From IMG/VR virus record IMGVR_UViG_3300044633_000060, positions 1 through 20,014 of that record: a stretch of 20,014 nt of DNA, one strand, 5' to 3'. How positions within the stretch are numbered: position 1 is the first letter of the stretch; each line of letters begins with the position of its first letter. This DNA comes from a virus. The position numbers were made by a program, and so were the translations under genes. Shown piece by piece: positions 8,968 to 15,311 of this stretch. Below the pieces are notes generated by a model. That model made no database searches, was not told where the DNA came from, and saw only the letters and a list, made by a program, of their open reading frames with translations.

Positions 8968-9729
8968 ATGGCAGTCAATCTCTCCCCCATCGGTAACGGC
9001 TTTCAGTTCTTTACCACTACTGGATTACCTCTTGCTGGTGGCAAGATATACACCTACCAAGCGGGTTCATCTACGCCCCTAGCGACTTATACCGATAACA
9101 CGGCTACTGTTGCTAACGCCAATCCCATCGTTTTAGGTAGCGATGGTAGACCATCAGATGAGATATGGCTGACCTACGGCTATAACTACAAGTTCATTCT
9201 TAAAACAGCAGATGACTCCACCATTCAAACATACGATAACTTGTATGGAATTATTGGAGTGCAACCTACTACGGGCGCTACTATCCCTGCGGGTTTAATC
9301 TCGATGTGGTCTGGCTCTATCGGCTCTATTCCTAGTGGCTGGTATCTTTGTGATGGTTCTAACGGCACACCTAATCTGACAGACAGATTCGTTATTGGTG
9401 CTGGCTCTACTTATGCGGTGAACGGAACTGGTGGTGCTACATCGGTTACTTTGGTTACGGCAAATATGCCAGCCCACACGCATACAGCGACTTCTGTGGT
9501 TACAGACCCAAGTCACAGTCATGGCTCTACTGTTGGTAGCGGTTTCCTTTCCAATGGCGGTGGCGAACAATTAGCGGGTGGTAATAATCTAAACTTTGGT
9601 CGACCAACTACAACTGCAACTGCATCAACTGGTATCACAGTAGCAACTACAAACGCATCTGTTGGCTCTGGTTCTTCTTTCTCTATCATTCCAACTTACT
9701 ACGCCTTGGCGTTTATTCAGAAGTCTTAA
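8968..9729 (+). CDS. Tail-collar-domain fibre protein
   Basis: This 253-aa protein has an N-terminal attachment-like domain (GNGFQFFTTTGLPLAGGKIYTYQAG to about residue 95) and a C-terminal phage tail-collar domain: GLISMWSGSIGSIPSGWYLCDG, NLTDRFVIGAG, then His-rich MPAHTHT and SHSHG and an FSIIPTYYALAFIQK end. In T4-type short fibres such HxH motifs bind metal in the trimer; here the same is likely. It would form a trimeric fibre or tail tip for host binding. AAGGA lies before the ATG. It is the last virion gene before the lysis block. Confidence 0.88.
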   Translation: MAVNLSPIGNGFQFFTTTGLPLAGGKIYTYQAGSSTPLATYTDNTATVANANPIVLGSDGRPSDEIWLTYGYNYKFILKTADDSTIQTYDNLYGIIGVQPTTGATIPAGLISMWSGSIGSIPSGWYLCDGSNGTPNLTDRFVIGAGSTYAVNGTGGATSVTLVTANMPAHTHTATSVVTDPSHSHGSTVGSGFLSNGGGEQLAGGNNLNFGRPTTTATASTGITVATTNASVGSGSSFSIIPTYYALAFIQKS

Positions 9730-9730
9730 T

Positions 9731-9928
9731 ATGTCTGAAGATATAGCAACACGCATCGCAGTTCACGAGGCCATTTGTGCCGAACGATACAAAAATATAG
9801 AAGAATCATTAGCAACTGGCGAAAAGCGCATGACTAAGATTGAATATCTTTTGTATGCGGTAATGGCTTGCGTTCTGCTTGGCCCAAATGTAGCGGCAAC
9901 TTTTATTCACAAGTTTTTCGGGGTGTGA
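9731..9928 (+). CDS. Small membrane protein, XhlA-like or holin accessory
   Basis: The ATG at 9731, just after the previous stop, gives 65 aa; an upstream alternative start at 9662 would lie inside the collar gene and is rejected. Residues 1-40 form an amphipathic helix (HEAICAERYKNIEESLATGEKR) and about 43-60 are one membrane segment (YLLYAVMACVLLGPNVAA). A cytosolic helix plus one C-terminal TM is the plan of XhlA-type lysis accessory proteins. It begins the lysis cassette. Role inferred. Confidence 0.7.
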   Translation: MSEDIATRIAVHEAICAERYKNIEESLATGEKRMTKIEYLLYAVMACVLLGPNVAATFIHKFFGV

Positions 9929-9929
9929 C

Positions 9930-10637
9930 ATTGACCCGCTTACTATTGGCGTTGCGTTTAAAGCGTTGCAACTTGCCTATGATGGCATTACTTATTGTTG
10001 CGAAGCCTTAAACGAAGGCAAAGTAGCCGTAAAAAAGATAAAACAGGCAACCGAAGATGCAAAGACCATTGTTAACGAAGCCAAATCTATCTGGTCATTT
10101 TTTGCGGGATTGTTTGGTACTAAAACCAAAACGCCCGTTTCTGAAGCCAAGCCTGTGGGCAAAAAGAAGGAAACCTACACAACCCATATCCCAAACGAAT
10201 CCGAAATAGTCCAACAGTTTATCGGACATTTAGGGGCATTTTTTAAACATCATAAGGAGTTAACCGAATATGTTGAAATTAAATATGAAGAAGTATTTAG
10301 AAGCGCTGACCCAGACCCTCAAACGATTCTGGAACTCTCTGTTTACAAAAACGAATTAGACCAAGCCTATGTAAAACTAAGTGGAATGATGAGGGGCGCT
10401 GGCGTTCCTTATCAACTAGGGCCACTTTGGGACAACTACAACCAGATTTATTCTAAGGTGCAAGTAGAACAGCAAAAGAGAAAAGAACAAATCAGAATTA
10501 GAAGGCAACGCGAAGCCTACAAGCGGGAAAGGTTTAGACAAGAAAAGATTGAACTTAGCATGGGGTTGTTCTTGGTGCTACTCATTGTTTCTTGGCTTTA
10601 TGCCGTATGGATAAATTCATTTACCGAGGTATTTTGA
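9930..10637 (+). CDS. C-terminally membrane-anchored phage protein, probable ATT start
   Basis: No ATG, GTG or TTG lies upstream of TTG 9966 in this frame, which is closed by TAG at 9891. From ATT 9930, however, the protein reads MDPLTIGVAFKALQLAYDG, a typical opening of a phage family whose members start MDP(I/L)T and carry a long Lys/Arg-rich helix and a C-terminal TM. GGGGTG (9920-9925) precedes the ATT at 4 nt. I therefore choose ATT (235 aa); TTG 9966 would give 223 aa. The body is helical, then strongly basic (QQKRKEQIRIRRQREAYKRE), then one TM (GLFLVLLIVSWLYAVWI). It lies between membrane proteins of the lysis cassette; function unknown. Confidence 0.7.
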   Translation: MDPLTIGVAFKALQLAYDGITYCCEALNEGKVAVKKIKQATEDAKTIVNEAKSIWSFFAGLFGTKTKTPVSEAKPVGKKKETYTTHIPNESEIVQQFIGHLGAFFKHHKELTEYVEIKYEEVFRSADPDPQTILELSVYKNELDQAYVKLSGMMRGAGVPYQLGPLWDNYNQIYSKVQVEQQKRKEQIRIRRQREAYKRERFRQEKIELSMGLFLVLLIVSWLYAVWINSFTEVF

Positions 10638-10639
10638 TT

Positions 10640-10789
10640 ATGCTTTGCGTGATTTTGTCTATCATCTTAATCATTACGCCTGTGATTATTATGATGTGGA
10701 TAAAAATTCAAAAAGCAGAAATTCGGATTGAAAAGAAAGAACGACAGATTAACCGCCAGTTACAGCAATTAAAGGAACAATCAAAATGA
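10640..10789 (+). CDS. Small one-TM protein of the lysis cassette
   Basis: The ATG at 10640, two bases after the previous stop and preceded by GAGGT about ten bases upstream, gives 49 aa; ATG 10607 would add 11 residues overlapping the previous gene. Residues 1-22 are a membrane segment (MLCVILSIILIITPVIIMMW), and the rest is a charged helix (KAEIRIEKKERQINRQLQQL). One N-terminal TM with a coiled tail resembles a small inner-membrane spanin or holin regulator, but neither is proven. It overlaps the holin by 4 nt (ATGA). Confidence 0.6.
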   Translation: MLCVILSIILIITPVIIMMWIKIQKAEIRIEKKERQINRQLQQLKEQSK

Positions 10790-11292
10790 TGACACTATTT
10801 TCAACCTTGCTATCTTTCTTAATGGGTGGCTTACCCAAACTGTTTGACTTCTTTCAAGACAGGGCAGATAAAAAGCATGAAATTGAACTAGCGCGTATGC
10901 AAACGGAGAGGGAATTAACTCTCAAGAAGGCAGGCTTAGAAGCGCAAGAGCGCATTGAACATATCGAGACAGAGCAGATACAGATTAACGCTGAAGTGAC
11001 TAACGCACAGACCGCTATGCAAGAGCGCCAAGCCCTCTATGCCCACGACATTGCTATCGGTCAGGGTGCTAGTCAATGGGTAACTAACGCTCGCGCTATG
11101 GTGCGACCAGCCATAACCTACGGGTTGTTTATCTTGTTTGCCTTTGTGGAAATCTTTGGCTTTTGGTTTGCCTATCACAAGGAAGTGCCATTCGATGTGG
11201 CGCTAGACCTTCTGTGGGACAACGAGACACAAATCATTTGGGCATCTGTTGTGTCGTTCTGGTTTGGTACACAAGCATTTGGCAAGAAATGA
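10786..11292 (+). CDS. Three-TM phage holin
   Basis: This 168-aa protein has an N-terminal hydrophobic segment (FSTLLSFLMGGLPKLFDFF), a charged coiled linker of about 75 residues and two C-terminal TMs (PAITYGLFILFAFVEIFGFWF and IIWASVVSFWFGTQAF), the plan of the three-TM holin family of Gram-negative phages. Holins open the inner membrane so the endolysin can reach the wall. The start overlaps the previous stop (ATGA, 10786-10789) and the stop overlaps the endolysin start (ATGA, 11289-11292), so the lysis genes are coupled. AAGGA lies 9 nt before the ATG. Confidence 0.8.
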   Translation: MMTLFSTLLSFLMGGLPKLFDFFQDRADKKHEIELARMQTERELTLKKAGLEAQERIEHIETEQIQINAEVTNAQTAMQERQALYAHDIAIGQGASQWVTNARAMVRPAITYGLFILFAFVEIFGFWFAYHKEVPFDVALDLLWDNETQIIWASVVSFWFGTQAFGKK

Positions 11293-11765
11293 ACATATCA
11301 AACAAAGCCATTGAAATGATTAAGCACCACGAGGGGGTGCGACAAAAGCCTTATCGTTGCCCAGCAAAACTGTGGACTGTGGGTGTTGGTCATGTCCTAT
11401 ACCCAGAGCAAGGCAAGATGAAGATAGAAGAACGCGATGGGTTTGCGCTTAAAGACGCAGACAGTCGCACATTTAGCATGGAAGAAGTTAATGCAATTCT
11501 CAAGTTTGACCTTGCTAGGTTTGAACGAGGCGTGGTTCAGTTTTGTCCTGTTCCACTTACCCAAGGTCAATACGATGCTCTTATCTCTTTTAGTTTTAAT
11601 GTTGGCTTGGGGACATTACAGCGCTCAACCCTCCGTCAGAAGGTATTGCGTGGGGATATGGAAGGCGCTTCAGACGAGTTGCTTAAATATTGCAAAGCGG
11701 GTGGCAAAATCCTAAAAGGATTGGAAAACAGACGCAAAGACGAAAGAGCGCTATTCCTTAGTTAA
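11289..11765 (+). CDS. Endolysin, GH24 lysozyme (T4 lysozyme family)
   Basis: This 158-aa muramidase has the family start MIKHHEGVRQKPYRCPAKLW and TVGVGHV. The catalytic set is Glu15, Cys24 and Thr30, the E-x8-(D/C)-x5-T spacing of GH24; Cys in place of the T4 Asp is common in phage members. A second conserved part (LTQGQYDALISFSFNVG) and a C-terminal GLENRRKDERALFL follow. No signal peptide or SAR segment is seen, so it depends on the upstream holin for release. The ATG at 11289 (4-nt overlap) is chosen over an upstream start in the holin. The stop overlaps the stop of a - strand gene. Confidence 0.93.
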   Translation: MNISNKAIEMIKHHEGVRQKPYRCPAKLWTVGVGHVLYPEQGKMKIEERDGFALKDADSRTFSMEEVNAILKFDLARFERGVVQFCPVPLTQGQYDALISFSFNVGLGTLQRSTLRQKVLRGDMEGASDELLKYCKAGGKILKGLENRRKDERALFLS

Positions 11766-11866
11766 TCTTTTTCTACGCTAAACCAGAGTACAGCAATAAT
11801 TACTCCGACTCCAACAACAGCACCAGATAACAGCAAAGCAATGATTGTCAAGATACTTTCAAGCAT
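11762..11866 (-). CDS. Tiny membrane protein (34 aa)
   Basis: Reading on the - strand from ATG at 11866 gives 34 residues: MLES, a long hydrophobic Leu/Val/Ile segment of about 22 residues, then WFSVEKD. TAGGAAACAACC upstream supplies a good ribosome site (AGGA, about 7 nt). The start overlaps the upstream gene by 8 nt (ATGCTTGA) and the stop overlaps the endolysin stop by 4 nt. It is the last gene of the left operon and too short for default gene callers. One TM with N-out or N-in topology; function unknown. Confidence 0.65.
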   Translation of the reverse strand: MLESILTIIALLLSGAVVGVGVIIAVLWFSVEKD

Positions 11867-12074
11867 GGTTGTTTCCTAGTTCTTTAAGTCGTTCCTCAAG
11901 CCTTCTGATTCTTTGGCGGTTGTATTCAACTATGCTGGTGGCATATTCAAGCGATTGCTCTGCTTGCATCTTTGATAGATAGGCTTCACGCAAATCCTTA
12001 TTGATAATTTCTTGCATTGTTCTAGGTCGCAATACATCACGCACAAAGTTAACAAATATTTCTCTGTTAGTCAT
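11859..12074 (-). CDS. Coiled-coil hypothetical protein
   Basis: This 71-aa protein is nearly all helix. An N-terminal part (REIFVNFVRDVLRPRTMQEII) is followed by a charged coiled coil (EQSLEYATSIVEYNRQRIRRLEERL). Similar short proteins sit in early regions of other phages. It overlaps its neighbours on both sides (ATGA at 12071-12074 and 8 nt at 11859-11866), so it is translated as part of the left operon. Function unknown. Confidence 0.7.
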   Translation of the reverse strand: MTNREIFVNFVRDVLRPRTMQEIINKDLREAYLSKMQAEQSLEYATSIVEYNRQRIRRLEERLKELGNNHA

Positions 12075-12256
12075 AGCATTGCATAGTTGCGTTTAGATGG
12101 CTTGATTCTGTCAGCCAAAGCATAGACATAAAACCGCTTGGGCTTTACGCTCTTTTTAGCCATTTCACGCTCTGCTGTTAGTGCTTGCTGGCTCTTTGAG
12201 AAATCCCAAAACTTTGGGTAATAAGTCTTAAAAAAATCAGGGTGAAATGCGTTCAT
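12071..12256 (-). CDS. Basic hypothetical protein (61 aa)
   Basis: The protein has an aromatic N-terminus (FHPDFFKTYYPKFWDF) and a Lys-rich C-terminal half (AKKSVKPKRFYVYALADRIKPSKR), so it is strongly basic and could bind nucleic acid, but no fold is recognised. It overlaps both neighbours by 4 nt, which supports translation in the operon. Confidence 0.65.
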   Translation of the reverse strand: MNAFHPDFFKTYYPKFWDFSKSQQALTAEREMAKKSVKPKRFYVYALADRIKPSKRNYAML

Positions 12257-12435
12257 GTTTTGCTTTCTAATTTAGCCAATCTGTCACCCAGTTCGCGTAT
12301 CAACATACGCGCTAGGGCTAGTTCTTCCATGATGGATTGAAATTTATCCATTTGTCGGATACCTTCTTTTCTAACTGAACTTTGTTCCATTGCACTAAAA
12401 ATTTCCCGTTCTTCTGGCGTTTCTATTTCAAGCAT
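12253..12435 (-). CDS. Acidic helical hypothetical protein (60 aa)
   Basis: ATG at 12435 is chosen because GGAGG lies just upstream at a good distance; a longer frame to 12495 would run into another small gene. The protein is MLEIETPEEREIFSAMEQSS, then helices ending in LALARMLIRELGDRLAKLES. It looks like a short dimerising or coiled protein. Its start overlaps the stop of the 28-aa membrane protein by 8 nt (ATGCTTGA). Confidence 0.65.
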   Translation of the reverse strand: MLEIETPEEREIFSAMEQSSVRKEGIRQMDKFQSIMEELALARMLIRELGDRLAKLESKT

Positions 12436-12514
12436 AGTGCCTCCAAAAATAGTAGATAAATACCGCAAGGGCAATTTGCCCCATAAGAATAGCAAAGTCA
12501 GTTATATGTGTCAT
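12428..12514 (-). CDS. Tiny membrane protein (28 aa)
   Basis: Reading from ATG at 12514 on the - strand gives MTHITDFAILMGQIALAVFI, then YYFWRHYA and stop. A single TM spans about residues 5-23 with an aromatic/basic end. It overlaps the upstream nuclease gene by 17 nt and the downstream gene by 8 nt. No clear ribosome site is seen, so it would rely on translational coupling. It fits the gap between two real genes exactly and repeats the small-TM pattern of this operon. Confidence is moderate because of length. Confidence 0.45.
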   Translation of the reverse strand: MTHITDFAILMGQIALAVFIYYFWRHYA

Positions 12515-13001
12515 TAAATGGTGTTAGTTGTGAAGGTTTAACAGAGTAATACGCGCCATTGCCTACGTCAATTAGGTTTTCTTCTACCAAGAAATCATCG
12601 CGGTAAATCCAACCAATGACGCGAACACAGGATGTATGCAATTCAGTTAGCACAAACACATCAACAGGCTTAGTCCCAGACCAAACCACAGCATTAAGGT
12701 TGCCGCCAATCTTGCTGGCGCACTTAACATCAATTTTTTTGCCTTTGCGCGTAACCAAGTCAGCCCCAAATTTTCTAAAGTCGCAGTTAAGGTCAAAAGG
12801 TAATTTGAGGTATTTGGAAACCGCATATTCGGTAAGAACTCCATTTACGGACATTTGCACTCCATCTTGGGTTTTGTCTTGTTTGCGGTCTTGGGCGTGT
12901 TTGCTGGTGACATGATTCCTTAACTTGCCAATGTAATTACAAACCATAATTTCAGAGGCAGTTAAGGGAACATCTACATATTGCTTATTAAAAGTCAACA
13001 T
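12498..13001 (-). CDS. PD-(D/E)XK-type nuclease
   Basis: ATG at 13001 gives 167 aa (a TTG two codons upstream is possible). The centre has GVLTEYAVSKYLKLPFDLN, then FGADLVTRKGKKIDVKCASK: Glu58, Asp81, Asp91 and Lys93 form the E...D...DxK active set of the PD-(D/E)XK fold, with the 10-residue spacing also seen in the exonuclease of this operon. It may act as an endonuclease or resolvase in phage recombination, or degrade host DNA. It overlaps the SSB-like gene upstream by 14 nt. The fold is well supported by the motif; substrate is not known. Confidence 0.7.
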   Translation of the reverse strand: MLTFNKQYVDVPLTASEIMVCNYIGKLRNHVTSKHAQDRKQDKTQDGVQMSVNGVLTEYAVSKYLKLPFDLNCDFRKFGADLVTRKGKKIDVKCASKIGGNLNAVVWSGTKPVDVFVLTELHTSCVRVIGWIYRDDFLVEENLIDVGNGAYYSVKPSQLTPFNDTYN

Positions 13002-13209
13002 CCGCAAAATCGTCTTTAGGCTTTGGCGCGTTCATGTACGCCCAGCCCGACCAACCGCCTTCTACGATTGGCATACAGTCAAACTTCAACATCGGCCCGT
13101 TTTTAGTCTCAATAACTGAACCAATACGCTGATAGCGGTTCTTTTCTTGGCCATCTTTGTTGGTGTATTTGCCAGTTATTACGCTGACTTCAAATTGTGT
13201 TTTACTCAT
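12988..13209 (-). CDS. Small conserved protein, possibly SSB-like
   Basis: This 73-aa beta-rich protein has GKYTNKDGQEKNRYQRIGSVIE and MLKFDCMPIVEGGWSGWAY, a pattern of small phage proteins coded beside recombination genes. It ends DDFADVDF, an acidic tail with terminal Phe like the protein-binding tails of single-strand DNA-binding proteins. With an annealase and an exonuclease in the same operon an ssDNA-binding or recombination-mediator role is plausible, but the protein is shorter than a standard SSB domain. It overlaps the exonuclease by 8 nt. Confidence 0.6.
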   Translation of the reverse strand: MSKTQFEVSVITGKYTNKDGQEKNRYQRIGSVIETKNGPMLKFDCMPIVEGGWSGWAYMNAPKPKDDFADVDF

Positions 13210-13813
13210 ATTTCATCCTTAGTTTTCCTAATTTGCTATCCAACTCCGCTAAGAATTGGGTAACCTCTTCTTCAAGCATTGCTACATAAGTTGGGTCAAA
13301 TTCGACCTTTTTTACGAACAATTGAAGTTTTTGTGGCAGGCGCGGGTCAAACGACACAAAGTCGCACCATTGGCGCTCACAGCACCGCATTTGCCATTGC
13401 ATCTGGGTTATGTACTTTGCCGGCACAGACTGAGACAAAAGCGTATCGATGTGCGTGGCCGTGTTGGGACACTTGACCTCTAACATACCGAAAAGCCCCA
13501 CCAGCCCGTCAGGAGACGCGCCTGCTTGCTCAAACTTTGGATGCTGTACAAACCCCACCTCTTCAACTAAAAGCCCGTGTAAAGCCTCGTACGCGCTTCT
13601 GGCCAAAGGCTCGGTTTCTGTACCCCATTGCATGGCGGCATTGGTAAATGACTCACCTTGGGTATTGGTAAGGCGCTCACAGATTAACTGCGCCATATAG
13701 TTGTCTCGGCTGGCGCTATAACCTGACTTGGTCTTGGCAATTACATCTGCCACCCGCGAGGCGGTGACTTTGCCTAATCTGGCGGCAAACCATTCTTCTG
13801 TGCGTTGTTCCAT
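13202..13813 (-). CDS. YqaJ/lambda-exonuclease-like recombinase nuclease
   Basis: This 203-aa protein opens RTEEWFAARLGKVTASRVAD, the family start, followed by WGTETEPLAR (Glu66), GASPDGLVG (Asp102), LEVKCPN (Glu112, Lys114) and QMQWQMRCC (Gln137). The D-x9-E-x-K spacing equals Asp119, Glu129 and Lys131 of lambda exonuclease. It is expected to be a 5'-3' double-strand exonuclease that makes 3' tails for the ERF annealing protein coded upstream. Its start shares one base with the upstream stop and its end overlaps the SSB-like gene by 8 nt. Confidence 0.9.
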   Translation of the reverse strand: MEQRTEEWFAARLGKVTASRVADVIAKTKSGYSASRDNYMAQLICERLTNTQGESFTNAAMQWGTETEPLARSAYEALHGLLVEEVGFVQHPKFEQAGASPDGLVGLFGMLEVKCPNTATHIDTLLSQSVPAKYITQMQWQMRCCERQWCDFVSFDPRLPQKLQLFVKKVEFDPTYVAMLEEEVTQFLAELDSKLGKLRMKYE

Positions 13814-14007
13814 TATTGTTCTCTTGCTTTCATCATTTCATTTGATAATTGATAGGCTTTTGTGGCTATCGATTCAAAAGTTTTGTTATTCCATGAACTT
13901 CCCATAAATCCTTGCATAGCCTGAGTTGCAAAGTAATCGCGCAAAGTCATGCCTTCAGCACCAGCACCCGTGAATGGAAATGCCATAGGTTCATTTTGTT
14001 CAATCAT
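13813..14007 (-). CDS. Small conserved phage protein (64 aa)
   Basis: The protein reads MIEQNEPMAFPFTGAG, then GMTLRDYFATQAMQGFMG and an Ala-rich C-terminal helix (AYQLSNEMMKARE). The GMTLRDYFA(A/T)QAMQG pattern is frequent in small phage proteins of unknown role that sit beside recombination or replication genes. It overlaps the ERF gene by 4 nt and the exonuclease start by 1 nt, so it is a true member of the operon. Confidence 0.75.
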   Translation of the reverse strand: MIEQNEPMAFPFTGAGAEGMTLRDYFATQAMQGFMGSSWNNKTFESIATKAYQLSNEMMKAREQ

Positions 14008-14615
14008 TTCAAACTCCGTTTCATTAAGTCTTTAGCCGCTGTTACTGCTTCCAACCATTCCTTGTCTGTGCCTGCGGCTTTGTAGGCTTCCTTAAACCGC
14101 GCTTGAAGTTCCTCTAGGGTAGTGGACTCGCTAATGGCGGTGATGTGGTCTTGCATGGCGTTGTGGTTAGCCTTTGATTTAGGCATTACTTCATGCGTAT
14201 TGTTTTCAGTATCGTTATCGCCTTCGGTGGGAATAGAAAAGGCTTGCATGGCGGCATATTTGTAGGCGGCTGACATTGCTTTATTAGTGGCTTTATCGCC
14301 AGAATCCATTGCTTCGCCAAATGTGCGGATGGTGTGTTTAGAACCATCTTCAGCCGCAACTAAGTCAAATTCTGCTTCTACTGTTACATAGAAAAGGTTG
14401 CCACCAGACTTGGACATTCTTTCCTCACAAGTTCTGGTCAACATCCGTGGAAGGATGCAAAGCCCGTGGGTGGCCAATAGGGGTGAAAGCGCGTTAAACA
14501 CATCGTCAATGCCTCTAAATTTGTAGCCTGCGCCTTGACTATTGGTGCGGGCTTTTGAGATGCCTACGCGGGCTAAATCAGCCTGCACTTTGTTAATTGC
14601 TTGATAAACTTTCAT
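14004..14615 (-). CDS. ERF-family single-strand DNA annealing protein
   Basis: This 203-aa protein has YKFRGIDDVFNAL at residues 31-43 and GEAMDSGDKATNKAMSAAYK at 100-119, then a short QAFSIP segment: the conserved core of the ERF annealase family of P22 and relatives. A flexible acidic/Asn-rich linker and a C-terminal helical tail follow. It would anneal complementary single strands for phage recombination or circularisation, paired with the YqaJ exonuclease. AGGAAAC precedes the ATG, inside the end of the upstream small gene. It overlaps the next gene by 4 nt (ATGA). Confidence 0.9.
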   Translation of the reverse strand: MKVYQAINKVQADLARVGISKARTNSQGAGYKFRGIDDVFNALSPLLATHGLCILPRMLTRTCEERMSKSGGNLFYVTVEAEFDLVAAEDGSKHTIRTFGEAMDSGDKATNKAMSAAYKYAAMQAFSIPTEGDNDTENNTHEVMPKSKANHNAMQDHITAISESTTLEELQARFKEAYKAAGTDKEWLEAVTAAKDLMKRSLK

Positions 14616-14753
14616 TTAGTTTCCTGTGATTAAAAGGGTAAAGACTAAGCCACAAACAAAGCCAGAGAGCCAGAAAAGCACTTTGTCGGCAAGCGTGGGT
14701 GGTGGGGAGAATGGGCCTTCTATGCCGTGTTCGGTGTATTTATCGTGCTTCAT
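14616..14753 (-). CDS. Small membrane protein (45 aa)
   Basis: Reading from ATG at 14753 gives 45 residues: a polar head (MKHDKYTEHGIEGPF), a Pro run and LADKV, then one TM (FWLSGFVCGLVFTLLITG). Its stop TAA directly precedes the ERF ATG and carries that gene's AGGAAA ribosome site. It overlaps the upstream 90-aa gene by 14 nt. It fills exactly a gap in the operon and is below common gene-caller limits. Role unknown; small TM proteins in this arm may modify the envelope or exclude other phages, which is speculation. Confidence 0.7.
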   Translation of the reverse strand: MKHDKYTEHGIEGPFSPPPTLADKVLFWLSGFVCGLVFTLLITGN

Positions 14754-15012
14754 AGTGTTTGCTTTCATAACGGGCTAATGCGAAGTCAAGTGCGTTGTTG
14801 TCGGCTTCTTCTTTGCAAGCCTTGGCATATGCTTCTTCTAAGGTTTGGATTACTGTGTCGCGTAACAGTTCGTGTATTTCGCCACCATTGACATACACAA
14901 ACCAGAGGTTGCCCGTGTATGCCTCAAAGTAGCATTCGAGGTCTTGACCAGGCACATCGTGGTGCTCACAAATCATCTGGTCTAAGTCTGGGTGTTGGAT
15001 TGGGTAATTCAT
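14740..15012 (-). CDS. Hypothetical acidic protein (90 aa)
   Basis: ATG at 15012 is chosen because it forms an ATGA overlap with the stop of the upstream gene; a GTG four codons earlier is less likely. The protein is MNYPIQHPDLDQMICEHHDV, then GNLWFVYVNGGEIHELLRD and helices ending ARYESKHYEAR. A beta strand pair between acidic helices suggests a small globular fold. I do not recognise a family. It is the second gene of the left operon. Confidence 0.7.
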   Translation of the reverse strand: MNYPIQHPDLDQMICEHHDVPGQDLECYFEAYTGNLWFVYVNGGEIHELLRDTVIQTLEEAYAKACKEEADNNALDFALARYESKHYEAR

Positions 15013-15167
15013 GACTGCAACCACTCCTCGTAAGTTTTGAGGGGCTGGCCATCGCGGGTAATGTCACCACCTTTGCCGTCATCAGCGCAGGCCAAGTAGA
15101 TTTGGTACTCTTGGTCGTTTGTGCCGCGAGTTTGCGTTTGCCAAAACTCGGTGTGTTGAAGTTCCAT
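15009..15167 (-). CDS. First gene of the left operon, hypothetical (52 aa)
   Basis: Reading from ATG at 15167 gives 52 residues: MELQHTEFWQTQTRGTNDQE, then YQIYLACADDGKGGDITRDG and QPLKTYEEWLQS. AGGAGA lies about six nt before the ATG, a strong site. The stop overlaps the next start (ATGA at 15009-15012). Short proteins ending TYEEWLxS occur in phage early regions, with no known role. It lies just inside the probable leftward promoter, so it would be made first. Confidence 0.7.
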   Translation of the reverse strand: MELQHTEFWQTQTRGTNDQEYQIYLACADDGKGGDITRDGQPLKTYEEWLQS

Positions 15168-15214
15168 ACTTTCTCCTAATAGACCCTGTGCGTTGTGCTG
15201 TGGGCATGACTGAA

Positions 15215-15244
15215 TATTAACCTAGGTTAAGCAAATATTCACAA
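15215..15244 (-). promoter_or_regulatory. Probable leftward early promoter
   Basis: On the - strand TTGTGA (15244-15239) and TTAATA (15220-15215) are 18 bp apart and lie about 50 bp before the first left-arm start. The 14-bp operator falls in the spacer and over the -10, so binding there should block it. Weak match to consensus, good position. Confidence 0.5.
15217..15230. promoter_or_regulatory. Palindromic operator, site 1
   Basis: TTAACCTAGGTTAA is a perfect 14-bp palindrome, flanked by a second inverted pair GAATATT (15212-15218) and AATATTC (15234-15240). It lies in the leftward promoter next to a Cro-like gene, which is its likely binder. Confidence 0.65.
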
Positions 15245-15277
15245 GTATTTGAAAATAAATCTGTTTATGTTGCTTAT

Positions 15278-15305
15278 TTGCAACTTAACCTAGATTATGT
15301 ACAAT
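15278..15305 (+). promoter_or_regulatory. Rightward promoter of the cro-like gene
   Basis: TTGCAA (15278-15283) and TACAAT (15300-15305) are 16 bp apart. Transcription should start about 6-7 bp further on, at or next to the ATG at 15312, so the message may be leaderless. Operator site 2 lies in the spacer. Confidence 0.55.
15285..15298. promoter_or_regulatory. Operator-like site 2
   Basis: TTAACCTAGATTAT matches operator site 1 at 12 of 14 positions and sits between the -35 and -10 of the cro-like promoter, as expected for self-repression. Confidence 0.55.
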
Positions 15306-15311
15306 TAAGGC

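Noticed and set aside
9662-9730. Upstream start for the 65-aa membrane protein
   Set aside because: It would lie within the end of the collar gene; the ATG at 9731 directly follows that gene's stop and suits the protein.
11289-11340. SAR or signal-peptide endolysin
   Set aside because: The N-terminus (NISNKAIEMIKHHEG) is charged with no hydrophobic run.
12616-12915. Plus-strand open frames over the left operon
   Set aside because: They are antisense to the PD-(D/E)XK gene, which has motifs and operon overlaps.
15168-15311. A hidden CI repressor between the two arms
   Set aside because: Only about 145 bp lie between the divergent starts and no frame there codes a repressor.
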